Source: Acidimicrobiia bacterium (lineage in GTDB: Bacteria > Actinomycetota > Acidimicrobiia > Spongiisociales > UBA5794). From it: a DNA stretch of 61,050 bases. This document shows, in pieces, positions 17,403 to 25,798 of this stretch. A program made the position numbers and the translations under genes. The stretch spans positions 1-61,050 of the forward strand of contig JANTHO010000008.1 of the NCBI GenBank assembly GCA_024762335.1. The letters are read 5' to 3'. Numbering within the stretch: position 1 is the stretch's first letter; the number at the start of each line of letters is the position of its first letter. The notes beneath the pieces were generated by a model. The model did not search any database and had not been told where the DNA came from. It saw only the letters and a program-made list of their open reading frames with translations.

Positions 17403-17754
17403 ACGATGCCGAGGTTCACAGAGAAGGTGAGGAGTCGACGGTTCTTTGTCTCCACCACGCCAGTGGGGGAGACGCGATCGAGCTGTTGCTCGATCGCAGA
17501 GGGGGCGTCCCGAGGGACCCGCAGCTGGAGTCGGGTTCCGTATGGCTTTTCTGCCTCGGAGCGGCCCCCTCTGCCCTTCGGGCATCTCCCCCACCTCGGC
17601 GGTGGGGGAGAAAGGGGAGCCGGGCCTGTGCCTGCGGGGGAGGACGGGAGGAAGGGTCGGCCCGTGTGGGGGGCTCTTCGGCGGATGAATCGGGAAGGAA
17701 CGGGTGGTCTCCTGAGCGTTATGACGGGAGAGCATAACGCCCGTTCGCGGCGAC
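17403..17754. repeat. Non-coding region with a cluster of strong hairpin repeats
   Basis: No gene is convincing in these 352 bp. Four hairpins are visible. The first spans 17448-17473, with arms GTCTCCACCAC and GTGGGGGAGAC and one mismatch. Immediately next is GCGATCGAGC-TGTT-GCTCGATCGC (17474-17497, perfect). Then come TGCCC-TTC-GGGCA (17572-17584) and TCTCCCCCACC-TCGGC-GGTGGGGGAGA (17585-17611, perfect). The first and last share the TCTCC/GTGGGGGAGA core, so they look like copies of one REP-like element. The region is the 5' leader side of tupA, so a regulatory RNA role is also possible. Confidence 0.6.
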
Positions 17755-18627
17755 CTACGGTCGGTCGAAGACGTCGTGTGAGATCTCGTTGAGGGCTTGG
17801 TCTGCCCGGTCGCAGAAGGAATGCATCCGGGCCACCCACGCGGCGCCGACTTCGGTGAGTTGGGCGCCCCCGCCCTCTGTTCCGCCGGTCTGGGTCTCGA
17901 GAAGTCGCTCCCCGAGCCGCTCTTCCATCTCGTGAATCTTCTTCCAGGCTACGCGATACGGCACGCCCATCGCTTCGGCGCCGGACGTGATCGATCCGTG
18001 TTGGTCGATCGCCGCGAGGAGATCCATCCTCCACCGCGACGCAACGACCTCGCCGTCATCCTCGAACCAGATGTTGAATCGCAGATCCGCCGGCGAAGGG
18101 TTCGTCTCTACCGGCTCCAGCCATTCGACGAGAAGCGATGCCACACCGGGAGCATCGTCGAGCGCGAACTGTGGGACGTCGGCATCCCATTCGGCGTCGG
18201 TGACGAGGGCGAGCATCTCGTCGAAATCGCAGAGCAGTTCGTTGCTCCTCTCACTTCGATGAACTTCGATCTTGGGGAAGTCGCCGCGTTTGTAGCCTTC
18301 GGTGAGAACGAGGTCGTAGCCTGCACAGCGATTCGCGATCACGGCGTCGAGATCATCCGATCCGATCTCTTGTGAAAAACTGGCCACCTGAACAGGGGAG
18401 ATGCCGAGGACGAGATCCGCACCGGCTTCGGCGAGACGGTGGGTGTCCTTCCCGGGCGTGTCGAACGAACTCGTGTGGTGATGATGCTTGACCACGGCGA
18501 CCCGCAACCCGCGGTCCTTGAGTTCGGGAATCAACGCTTCGAGGAACGTCGTTTTCCCCGTCTTCGATCTGGCCACAACGGACACGATCGGTGGCTGAGA
18601 GCGGGGTGTGGCTGTCACCGCGGACAC
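17755..18627 (-). CDS. MobB-ModE fusion: Moco guanine-dinucleotide adapter plus molybdate-type regulator HTH
   Basis: The protein has 290 residues. Residues about 13-170 are MobB-like: a P-loop ARSKTGKTT, the His-rich KHHHHTSSFDTPGKDTHR segment and EGYKRGDFPKIEVHR. Residues about 183-285 are the ModE N-terminal winged helix: RMDLLAAIDQHGSITSGAEAMGVPYRVAWKKI, then TGGTEGGGAQLTEVG. MobB binds GTP and assists MobA in making the guanine-dinucleotide cofactor; ModE represses molybdate/tungstate uptake genes. The oxyanion-binding MOP domain of ModE is absent, so any metal sensing would have to come through the MobB half. It is beside tupABC on the same strand. Confidence 0.85.
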   Translation of the reverse strand: MSAVTATPRSQPPIVSVVARSKTGKTTFLEALIPELKDRGLRVAVVKHHHHTSSFDTPGKDTHRLAEAGADLVLGISPVQVASFSQEIGSDDLDAVIANRCAGYDLVLTEGYKRGDFPKIEVHRSERSNELLCDFDEMLALVTDAEWDADVPQFALDDAPGVASLLVEWLEPVETNPSPADLRFNIWFEDDGEVVASRWRMDLLAAIDQHGSITSGAEAMGVPYRVAWKKIHEMEERLGERLLETQTGGTEGGGAQLTEVGAAWVARMHSFCDRADQALNEISHDVFDRP

Positions 18628-18628
18628 C

Positions 18629-19267
18629 CTACGCGGGTGCGACGACGGTGAGGAGTTCGTCGATCAGACGGTCGCGGTCGTGGTCGGGATCGAAGATCGC
18701 GTGGAAGGCGATGGTCGAAAAGAACACGCGTGCAAGCGGCGCGGCGTGCTCGACCGAGAGGGTTCCTCCCGAGACACGGGAGAGGTAGGCCGTGAGTTGG
18801 GTCAACGCAGATTCGAGCATCTCTTCCCAGTGGCGCTGGATGTACCGGTGGTGGGGAACCTCGCTCGTGACGATCCGCACCATCTCGTTGCTCCCGCGGA
18901 TCACGTCGTAGAGATCCCGACCGGTGGTCTGCAGTGTGGATCGAAGATCCTTCTCCGGAGTGTCTTCGTCGGCGTCGGGTAGCAGGGCCTTGATCTGGGG
19001 AAGGGCCGATCGTTCCTCGATCAACGTCTTGAGGAGCGCCTTTTTGGTGGGGAAGTAGTAGAAGACCAGACCCGTCGTGACCTTCGCTTTCTTGGCGATC
19101 TCCCTGGTCGGGGTCGCATCGAAACCTCGCTTGGCGAACAGGGTCTCCGCTGCGTCGAGGATGGCGATGCGAGATGCCGACTCGCTGGGATCGACGCGGG
19201 GCCGGCCCACCGGCCGTGGCGTTCTGGGTTCGGCGGAGCCGCGATTCGCTGGGGCCGAAGATGACAT
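18629..19267 (-). CDS. TetR-family transcriptional regulator
   Basis: The protein has 212 residues. A basic, Pro-rich N terminus precedes a TetR helix-turn-helix at about 30-80 (ILDAAETLFAKRGFDATPTREIAKKAKVTTGLVFYYF). The remaining helices form a ligand/dimerisation domain with no assignable ligand. It ends 2 bp upstream of the MobB-ModE start and may form an operon with it. The neighbouring SPW-repeat gene is the other possible target. Confidence 0.9.
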   Translation of the reverse strand: MSSSAPANRGSAEPRTPRPVGRPRVDPSESASRIAILDAAETLFAKRGFDATPTREIAKKAKVTTGLVFYYFPTKKALLKTLIEERSALPQIKALLPDADEDTPEKDLRSTLQTTGRDLYDVIRGSNEMVRIVTSEVPHHRYIQRHWEEMLESALTQLTAYLSRVSGGTLSVEHAAPLARVFFSTIAFHAIFDPDHDRDRLIDELLTVVAPA

Positions 19268-19290
19268 GGCTACAGACTACCCGGGTGCGG

Positions 19291-19324
19291 GAGAGGGAGA
19301 CAGGGCGGGCCCGCCTCCCTCTCT
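19291..19324 (-). terminator. Hairpin between the SPW-repeat and TetR genes
   Basis: AGAGGGAG (19292-19299) pairs with CTCCCTCT (19315-19322) around a GGCGGGCCCGCC palindrome. It lies just past the SPW-repeat gene stop, so a terminator is likely. Confidence 0.4.
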
Positions 19325-19346
19325 GGGTTGTGATGACGACGACGTG

Positions 19347-19715
19347 CTACGTGTGCTGCGGTGTCCCGTGTGCGACGCCGCTCTGGTGTGGTTCCAGCAG
19401 GACCCAGACGGCGAGTACGAACACCACGCCACCGACGATCCATGCGTTCCAGGCAGCGGCTGCGATACCGGTGAAGGCGAGAACCCACGGAGCGACGAAC
19501 GTCCATGCGCCCAGAACTCCCTGTGTCCACTCGATGCCGTTGGTTTCGGGCATACCCAATGCCCAGAGGCCGACGGCGGCGATCGCGATGCCGAGGATCC
19601 AGGCGTTCCACGCGGCGGACGTTTCGTCGGCGAATCCGAAGATCCAGGGTGTGACGAAGATCCATGCTCCGGCGATGACGTTGATCCAATCCTGCCAGCG
19701 TTGCCAACGCTTCAT
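19347..19715 (-). CDS. SPW-repeat membrane protein
   Basis: The 122-residue protein has four transmembrane helices arranged as two SPW repeats. The first is WQDWINVIAGAWIFVTPWIFG; the second is TQGVLGAWTFVAPWVLAFTG. The family is widespread in bacteria and has no known biochemical role. A perfect AAGGAGGT ribosome site lies before the ATG, and a near-consensus promoter lies at 19773-19801, so strong expression is expected. Confidence 0.87.
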   Translation of the reverse strand: MKRWQRWQDWINVIAGAWIFVTPWIFGFADETSAAWNAWILGIAIAAVGLWALGMPETNGIEWTQGVLGAWTFVAPWVLAFTGIAAAAWNAWIVGGVVFVLAVWVLLEPHQSGVAHGTPQHT

Positions 19716-19754
19716 CCGACTACCTCCTTCTTCGACCCGTTGCTCTTGTTATTT

Positions 19755-19801
19755 ACTTGAGCACTTGATTAAATTATTACACCGATTAGTCTGGATGTCA
19801 A
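19755..19801 (-). promoter_or_regulatory. Strong sigma-70-type promoter with a direct repeat at the start site
   Basis: On the minus strand TTGACA (19801-19796) and AATAAT (19778-19773) are 17 bp apart. The expected start site near 19766 is covered by a direct repeat of TCAAGT (minus strand; ACTTGA on plus at 19755-19760 and 19763-19768). The repeat may be an operator. The promoter reads into the SPW-repeat gene. Confidence 0.6.
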
Positions 19802-19818
19802 GACCCGGATCGGAGAGA

Positions 19819-21696
19819 TCAGCGAGCGGCGAGGACGGCGGCGGCGATGCCTTCTGCGTCGAGTCCCCGCTCGGAGAGCAGTACATCGGCGTTCCCCGAG
19901 GGGAGGAACTCGTCGGGGAGCCCCAGGGGCAGGACCTTGTCTGCTATCCCCAACGGAGCGAGGTGTTCGAGTACGGCCGCACCGAAACCGCCGCTGACGA
20001 CACCGTCCTCAACGGTGACGACCCTGTCGTACTGCTGTGCCCATTCGTCGAAACGGGGATCGAGGGGTTTGACCCAGCGCGCGTTGATCAGCCCGCAGGA
20101 AACGCCCTCACTCTCCAACAGGGTCGCTGCCTTGTCGGCGATGGGAACCAGGCGGCCGACGGCCAGGATCAGGACGTCGGTTCCGGATCGCATCTCTTCC
20201 CATTCGCCGAGGGGCACCGGAGCGTAGGGAGGCGACGGGAGGGAATCGACCCCGGCTTTCGGGTACCGGATGGCGACCGGTCCATCGTGGTCGAGCGCCG
20301 TTTCGAGCATCCCGCCGAGTTCGTCGGCTGTCGACGGTGCGGCGATCGCAAGCCCGGGGATCATGCGCAGGTAGCTGAGGTCGAAGGCGCCGTGATGCGA
20401 CGGACCGTCGGGTCCGGTCACGCCGGCACGGTCGATCATGAAGACGACCGGGTGGCCGTGCAGTGCAACGTCCATGATGAGCTGATCGAAGGCACGTTGG
20501 AGGAACGTCGAGTAGATGCACACGATCGGACGAGCACCCCCCATCGCCAATCCCGCGGCGAGCGTGACGGCGTGCTGTTCGGCCAATCCGACGTCGATGA
20601 CCAGCTCCGGATGATCCTCTGCGAGTTTGCCGAGACCGGTCGCCGAACCCATGGCGGCGGTGATGGCGACCACGTTGTCGTGCTCCTCCGCGATGTCTGA
20701 GATGACCGCCCCAGCGGCATCCGTGAATCCGAGGCGCCGCGAGATCGGGGACCCGGTGTCGAGGTCGAACGCCCCCACGCCGTGGAGTTTCTCGCTGTCG
20801 TCACCGAGAGCCGGTTCGTAGCCGCGACCCTTCTCGGTCACGGCATGGACCACGATCGGCTCATCGAACTCTTTGGCTCGCTCCAGGGTCGCCTCGAGCA
20901 CCTCGAGGTCGTGGCCGTCGATCGGACCCGTGTACTTGATGTCGAGCACGTCGAGGAACGTCGCCGGCTGCAACACGGTCTTGACGGCTTCCTTGATGCG
21001 GTGCAGTGCCTCATCGGTCGTCTCTCCGACGACGGGGATCCTTCGAGCCATCTCGCCGAGGACCTCTTTGGACCGTTCGTACCGGGGGCTCACGCGGAGC
21101 GCCGACAGGTGAGCGGCGAGACCACCGACGGTCGGTGCATACGATCGCCCGTTGTCGTTGATCACGATGATGAATCGTTCGGGCTGAATCTGGGCGATGT
21201 GGTTGAGCGCCTCGTAGGCCATACCGCCGGTGAGTGCACCGTCACCGATCACGGCCACGATGTACGAGTCGTCATCCTCCTCACGAGCGAGGGCGAGTCC
21301 GGCGGCGTAGCTCAGCGAGGTCGACGCGTGGCTGTTCTCGACGAAGTCATGAATGCTCTCGGAGCGCGACGGATACCCCGACAAGCCGGATGCCTGGCGG
21401 AGGGTCTGGAACTCCCGGAATCGTCCCGTCAGAAGTTTGTGTACGTACGCCTGGTGGCCGACGTCCCAGATGATGCGGTCGTTCGGGCTGTCGAACACCG
21501 TGTGCAGCGCGATGGTGAGTTCGACGATGCCGAGGTTCGGTGAGACGTGCCCTCCGGTCTTCGAGATGACCTCGAGCATGTACGACCGGATCTCATCGGC
21601 CAGGTCGGCCTGGGTCTGCCGATCCATGGTCTCGAGATCGGCCGGGAGGTCGAGGGATTCGAGGAGGGGGTAGTGCTGTGGTTCCGTCGGAGCCAA
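19819..21696 (-). CDS. dxs: 1-deoxy-D-xylulose-5-phosphate synthase
   Basis: The protein has 625 residues, the usual Dxs length. The thiamine-diphosphate motif is GDGALTGGMAYEALNH. Before it come GHVSPNLGIVELTIALH and WDVGHQAYVHK. The transketolase C-terminal domain includes DRAGVTGPDGPSHHG. It condenses pyruvate with glyceraldehyde 3-phosphate, the first step of the MEP isoprenoid pathway, which also supplies carotenoid and retinal precursors. That link to the rhodopsin at the window start is only suggestive. A 19-bp-arm inverted repeat lies upstream at 21759-21810. Confidence 0.96.
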   Translation of the reverse strand: MAPTEPQHYPLLESLDLPADLETMDRQTQADLADEIRSYMLEVISKTGGHVSPNLGIVELTIALHTVFDSPNDRIIWDVGHQAYVHKLLTGRFREFQTLRQASGLSGYPSRSESIHDFVENSHASTSLSYAAGLALAREEDDDSYIVAVIGDGALTGGMAYEALNHIAQIQPERFIIVINDNGRSYAPTVGGLAAHLSALRVSPRYERSKEVLGEMARRIPVVGETTDEALHRIKEAVKTVLQPATFLDVLDIKYTGPIDGHDLEVLEATLERAKEFDEPIVVHAVTEKGRGYEPALGDDSEKLHGVGAFDLDTGSPISRRLGFTDAAGAVISDIAEEHDNVVAITAAMGSATGLGKLAEDHPELVIDVGLAEQHAVTLAAGLAMGGARPIVCIYSTFLQRAFDQLIMDVALHGHPVVFMIDRAGVTGPDGPSHHGAFDLSYLRMIPGLAIAAPSTADELGGMLETALDHDGPVAIRYPKAGVDSLPSPPYAPVPLGEWEEMRSGTDVLILAVGRLVPIADKAATLLESEGVSCGLINARWVKPLDPRFDEWAQQYDRVVTVEDGVVSGGFGAAVLEHLAPLGIADKVLPLGLPDEFLPSGNADVLLSERGLDAEGIAAAVLAAR

Positions 21697-21758
21697 GTCG
21701 CTCGGTCCTCAGAGTCGGGGTTGTAGCGCCTGCAAGGCTAGCGCCCCGTTCACCCTTC

Positions 21759-21810
21759 GGACTCTGGCGTTGATCCAACCCATGTGTGGGCTGGATCAAC
21801 GCCAGAGTCC
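21759..21810. repeat. Long perfect inverted repeat between ppk2 and dxs
   Basis: The 19-bp arms GGACTCTGGCGTTGATCCA (21759-21777) and its exact complement (21792-21810) enclose a 14-nt centre that itself pairs (CCCA-TGTG-TGGG). The whole folds as a stem of about 23 bp with one mismatch. There is no T-run. It lies between two genes read on the minus strand, so it could end ppk2 transcription or lie in the dxs leader. Confidence 0.75.
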
Positions 21811-21820
21811 AGCATGGGGG

Positions 21821-22657
21821 TCAGTAGACGTCCGGGACGAACGTTTGCTCGGTGATGGGCGGGCGGATGTAGCCGGTGTTCTCCTGGCGGGGAGGCAGTT
21901 CGATCGGGTCCGGCGTTCGATCCTCGTAGGGGATCATCGACAGGAGGTGGGTGATGCAGTTCAGCCTCGCCCGCTTCTTGTCCTCCGCGTTGACGACGAA
22001 CCACGGTGCCTGCTTGATGTCGGTGTGGTCGAACAGGATGTCCTTCGCTTTCGAGAATTCCACCCAGCGTGCACGCGACTCGAGATCCATTTCGCTGAGC
22101 TTCCACCGCTTCGTCGTGCTGTCGATCCGTGCTCTGAACCTACGTTCCTGCTCCTCGTCGCTCACGGAGAACCAGTACTTGATGAGGATGATCCCGCTGC
22201 GCACCAGCATGCGTTCGAACTCGGGGCATGAACGGAGGAACTCCGTGTACTCGTCCTGCGTGCAGAATCCCATCACCGGTTCGACCAGGCCCCGGTTGTA
22301 CCAGGAGCGATCGAACAGGACCATCTCTCCCGCGGCGGGCAGGTAGTTCACGTACCGCTGGAACCACCACTGGGTCTTCTCCCTCTCGGTAGGTGTTCCG
22401 AGCGCTTCGACCCTGCAGATTCGGGGGTTCAGGCGTTCCGTGATCCGTTTGATCACGCCACCCTTGCCGGCCGCATCACGGCCTTCGAAGATCACGACGA
22501 CCTTGAGGCCCTCTTCCTTGATATAGCTCTGTAGTTTGACGAGTTCTCCTTGGAGCCGAGCGAGTTCGGCCTCGTAGAACTTCTTCGGGAGCTTCGGGGG
22601 CTTGACGCTCTTCTCCGGCTCGATCGTGTCGAAAACGGAATCACCTGGTGCGGACAT
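21821..22657 (-). CDS. ppk2: Polyphosphate kinase 2 (PPK2 family)
   Basis: The protein has 278 residues from the ATG at 22657, which has GGAAGG 6 nt upstream; a GTG at 22690 would add 11 residues. Walker A reads FEGRDAAGKGG and the Walker B/lid segment VLFDRSWYNRG. The domain is single, as in class I PPK2. These enzymes phosphorylate nucleoside diphosphates from polyphosphate, or the reverse. The hairpin at 21759-21810 follows the gene. Confidence 0.93.
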   Translation of the reverse strand: MSAPGDSVFDTIEPEKSVKPPKLPKKFYEAELARLQGELVKLQSYIKEEGLKVVVIFEGRDAAGKGGVIKRITERLNPRICRVEALGTPTEREKTQWWFQRYVNYLPAAGEMVLFDRSWYNRGLVEPVMGFCTQDEYTEFLRSCPEFERMLVRSGIILIKYWFSVSDEEQERRFRARIDSTTKRWKLSEMDLESRARWVEFSKAKDILFDHTDIKQAPWFVVNAEDKKRARLNCITHLLSMIPYEDRTPDPIELPPRQENTGYIRPPITEQTFVPDVY

Positions 22658-22723
22658 CTGCGACCTTCCGACTGTGGGTGTCGACGTCACACTACCTCGC
22701 AGGGATGGACCCGTGCAGGTCGA

Positions 22724-23431
22724 TCATCCGCCGGCGAGGTTCACGATCCATCTCGCGACCGTCGCCTCGTCTGTCGGGCCGTCCAGGCTTGCGCGTGCTC
22801 GCGCCGCCGCTTCGGGTCCGAGTTCGTCTTCCCGCATCGTGATGATGGCGTCGGTGAATTCGCGGGTGAACTCCGGGTGTCCCTGTAGTCCGACCGTCGT
22901 TTCACCCACCACGACGATGCCGACCGGGCACTGCGGGCTCCCTGCAAGCACCCGGGCGTCTGGGGGAAGCGTCTCGATCTGATCGCGATGGCTATACAGG
23001 AGCCGGACCGTTTCGAGCGGAGGATCCATCCACGGCTCCAACTCGACGACGTACGTCTGCTGGTTGCCGATGATCCGGCCTTGCTTCGAGGGACCGGCCG
23101 TGCCGCCGAGCGCATGTGCGATCAACTGATGTCCGAAGCAGATTCCCACGACCGGCACCGTGCCGTGCATGGTGCGTATGAGATCGGAGAGCCGGTGGAT
23201 CCAGGGAGTCTCGTCGGTGACGAAGAACCGCGAGCCGGTGATGATCCATCCGTCCATCGCGGTGATGTTCTGCGGGAACTCGCCGTCGATCACCGGGAAC
23301 GGATGGATCGACACATCGGTCGCGCAGGCATCGAAGAGATGAGTGAAGGCATCGGCGTACGTACCCCCGAGCGCGGCTTCGAACCCATCCGGGACATGGT
23401 CGCAGACGAGGAGCCCGAGGTGAACGGTCAC
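22724..23431 (-). CDS. Class I glutamine amidotransferase-like protein
   Basis: The 235-residue protein starts at a GTG overlapping the SDR stop (GTGA). It has the nucleophile elbow GICFGHQ and the His-Glu pair in GLQGHPEF that complete a Cys-His-Glu triad. It stands alone, with no synthetase partner domain. Such proteins hydrolyse glutamine or gamma-glutamyl bonds. Because a glutamine-synthetase-like enzyme is encoded two genes upstream, cleavage of a gamma-glutamyl amine intermediate is possible, but this is inference. Confidence 0.82.
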   Translation of the reverse strand: MTVHLGLLVCDHVPDGFEAALGGTYADAFTHLFDACATDVSIHPFPVIDGEFPQNITAMDGWIITGSRFFVTDETPWIHRLSDLIRTMHGTVPVVGICFGHQLIAHALGGTAGPSKQGRIIGNQQTYVVELEPWMDPPLETVRLLYSHRDQIETLPPDARVLAGSPQCPVGIVVVGETTVGLQGHPEFTREFTDAIITMREDELGPEAAARARASLDGPTDEATVARWIVNLAGG

Positions 23432-24201
23432 TCGGGGGTGACGTAGGCGGCCGTGATGCCGCCGTCGACGAGGAACTCGGTGCCCGTGACGTACGACGAG
23501 TCGTCGGAAGCGAGCCACAGTGCGGCCTTCGCCATTTCGGCCGCTTCGCCGAAGCGCCCCATAGGCACGTGAACGAGTCTCCGCTGCTTCTTCTCTTCCG
23601 TGTCGAGGAACTTCATGAGGAGTTCCGTACGGAGCGGTCCCGGGCAGAGAGCGTTGACCCGGATTCCCTGCCTGGCGTGAACGACGGCCAGTTCACGGGT
23701 CATCGCCATTACGGCTCCCTTCGAGGCTGTGTACGCGACCTGCGGGGTGGCGGCACCCAGATGGGCAACGAACGACGCGGTGTTGATGATGGATCCGCCA
23801 CCAGCGCGCTGGAGCGCCGGGATACCGTACTTGCATCCCAGGAAGACGCCCTTGGCGTTGATGTCCATCGTCAGATCCCAGATGGCCTCGCCGGTGCCGA
23901 CCGCATCCCCGTCGTCGGAGTGCATGATCCCGGCGTTGTTGAAGAGCACATCGACGCGGCCGAACGCTTCTTCGGCCGAAGCGATCATGGCGGCGACATC
24001 GGCATCCTTCGAGACGTCGGCGACGACCGGGATGGCCGTCCCTCCCGCCGCGATGATGTCGGAGACGACGGTGCGAACGGCCTCCTCGTTGAGGTCGACC
24101 GCAGCAACGGCCGCACCCTCCGAGGCGAACAGCAATGCTGCCTCTCTCCCGATCCCACTCGCCGCGCCGGTGATGACGGCCGCTTTGCCTTCGAGTCTCA
24201 T
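23428..24201 (-). CDS. Short-chain dehydrogenase/reductase
   Basis: The 257-residue classical SDR has the cofactor motif TGAASGIG, NNAG, catalytic Ser in TASFVA and YTASK (YxxxK). The acidic residue in VDLN after the second strand favours NAD(H). The C-terminal segment GTEFLVDGG is typical. Substrate unknown. It is coupled to the amidotransferase by a GTGA overlap and follows the glutamine-synthetase-like gene by 24 bp. Confidence 0.88.
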   Translation of the reverse strand: MRLEGKAAVITGAASGIGREAALLFASEGAAVAAVDLNEEAVRTVVSDIIAAGGTAIPVVADVSKDADVAAMIASAEEAFGRVDVLFNNAGIMHSDDGDAVGTGEAIWDLTMDINAKGVFLGCKYGIPALQRAGGGSIINTASFVAHLGAATPQVAYTASKGAVMAMTRELAVVHARQGIRVNALCPGPLRTELLMKFLDTEEKKQRRLVHVPMGRFGEAAEMAKAALWLASDDSSYVTGTEFLVDGGITAAYVTPE

Positions 24202-24225
24202 GTCTCTCTCCGTTCCGATTCGCGT

Positions 24226-25605
24226 TCAGATCCGCTCGAAGTAGCGCCGCCGTTCCCAGTCGGTGACCGCTGAGTCGTAGGCGTGCTGTTCGGTGCGGAA
24301 GAAGTGGATGTAGTGGTCGTGGACGTCGGAGCCGAACGTTTCCCTGACCCAGGAACTGTCGGCGAACCGGTCGGTCGCGTCGCGCAGTGTTCCGGGGACG
24401 GAGGGAAGGTCCGCCGCCTCGTAGACGTCTCCTGTGAACATGGCGGGTGGTTCGATGCGGTTGGCGATACCGTCGAGACCCGCCGCCAGGGTGGCTGCGT
24501 ACACGAGATACGAGTTGGCATCCGAACCCGGGATGCGGTTCTCGATTCGAAGGGAGGGCCCGCTCCCGACGATCCGGAACCCTGCGGTCCGGTTGTCGTA
24601 ACTCCATGCGATCTTCGTCGGCGCCCACGAGGCATCGACGAAGCGTTTGTACGAGTTCACCGTCGGCGCATAGAACGGCGTCAACTCGGCGGCGTGTGCC
24701 ATCCATCCGCCGAGGAACCATCGGAACTCGTCGGAGACCGAAACTTCTCCGATCGACTCCTCGCCGGGGAACGCCGGACGGTCGCCGTCCCAGAGGCTCA
24801 GATGGACGTGGCAGCTCGAGCCGGCGTCGGTGTCGCGCGGCTTCGCCATGAACGTGATCGAGATGCCGAGATCGTCGGCGATTTCCTTCATAGCTTGCTT
24901 CATCAACGCGTGACGGTCGGCCATCTCGAGAATCCCGGCGTACCGGATGTTGAGTTCGTGCTGACCGACACCTGTCTCCCCCTTGGAGTTCTCCACGGGG
25001 ATTCCGGATCGGGTGAGTGACCGACGGGCGGCCCTGTTGAAGAACTCCTCCCGGGTGCCCTGGAACAAGTGATAGTCCTCCGAGTACCAGCCGACGGGAG
25101 TGAGCCCTGCGTAGCCGCGTTCGGATGCCTCGCGATACGAGTCCTCGAAGAGGAAGTATTCGAGTTCCGAAGCGGTCTTCGCCGAGAATCCGGCTTGCGA
25201 CGCCTTTTCGATCTGTCGTCTCAGCATCGAGCGGGGAGCGACCGCTACCGGTTCGTGGGTCCGCGTGTCGGCGAGGTCGCTGAGCACGATCGCCGTACCT
25301 GGGAGCCAATCGGCGATCCGCAGCGTGGACAGATCGGGGACGATGTGGAAATCACCGTAGCCCAGTTCCCAGTTGGCATAGGCGTAGCCGGGGACCACCT
25401 CCATCTCGAGGTCGGTCGTGAGGAGATAATCGCAACCATGGCTGCCGTCGGCTGCGACCTCTTCGAGGAAGAAGTCGATGTCGATTCGCTTCCCGAGGAG
25501 CTGGCCCTGGTGGTCGGTGAACGCGACGATGACGGTGTCGATGTCGTCGGTTTCGGACATGGCGGCGAGCATCTCGATCGTCAGCATCCCGGCTGGGTTG
25601 GTCAC
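24226..25605 (-). CDS. Glutamine-synthetase-family ligase (gamma-glutamylamine synthetase-like)
   Basis: The protein has 459 residues from a GTG at 25605, with AAAGGA before it. The beta-grasp N terminus contains DHQGQLLGKRIDIDFF. The catalytic core has ELEYFLF, GVGQHELNIRYA and SSCHVHLSLWDG; RIENRIPGSDAN is the late Arg-rich segment. True GlnA has NGAGMH-type motifs and an adenylylation loop, which are lacking here. It is closer to the PuuA/GlnA3-4 enzymes that join glutamate to amines. The downstream SDR and amidotransferase fit an amine-catabolic operon. Confidence 0.83.
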   Translation of the reverse strand: MTNPAGMLTIEMLAAMSETDDIDTVIVAFTDHQGQLLGKRIDIDFFLEEVAADGSHGCDYLLTTDLEMEVVPGYAYANWELGYGDFHIVPDLSTLRIADWLPGTAIVLSDLADTRTHEPVAVAPRSMLRRQIEKASQAGFSAKTASELEYFLFEDSYREASERGYAGLTPVGWYSEDYHLFQGTREEFFNRAARRSLTRSGIPVENSKGETGVGQHELNIRYAGILEMADRHALMKQAMKEIADDLGISITFMAKPRDTDAGSSCHVHLSLWDGDRPAFPGEESIGEVSVSDEFRWFLGGWMAHAAELTPFYAPTVNSYKRFVDASWAPTKIAWSYDNRTAGFRIVGSGPSLRIENRIPGSDANSYLVYAATLAAGLDGIANRIEPPAMFTGDVYEAADLPSVPGTLRDATDRFADSSWVRETFGSDVHDHYIHFFRTEQHAYDSAVTDWERRRYFERI

Positions 25606-25798
25606 GGGGGATCCTTTCGACAGAGCGAATCGTATGCCCCCGAGATTAGCCCCCGAGCGTGTAGCCATCGGCCGATGTATCACATCGAAGTCAGCGAACG
25701 ACGAGCGCTACCGGGAAGAGACCCGTGCCGGCGGCGGTCGGTGTCCCGCTCTGGTCTAGCCTCTCTCACTACACACATGTGATCCAAAGGAGGAGTCC

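Noticed and set aside
17403-17754. Moco/tungsten-cofactor riboswitch upstream of tupA
   Set aside because: Strong hairpins are present but look like repeats of one another; I cannot match the conserved Moco RNA core.
19174-20700. Long plus-strand open frame (about 508 codons) opposite dxs and the SPW gene
   Set aside because: It is antisense to well-recognised genes, has no domain pattern and is explained by high GC keeping the reverse frame open.
23693-25309. Long minus-strand frame (538 codons) in another register of the GS-like and SDR genes
   Set aside because: Arg-rich, low-complexity product with no motif; the GS-like and SDR frames carry the family signatures.
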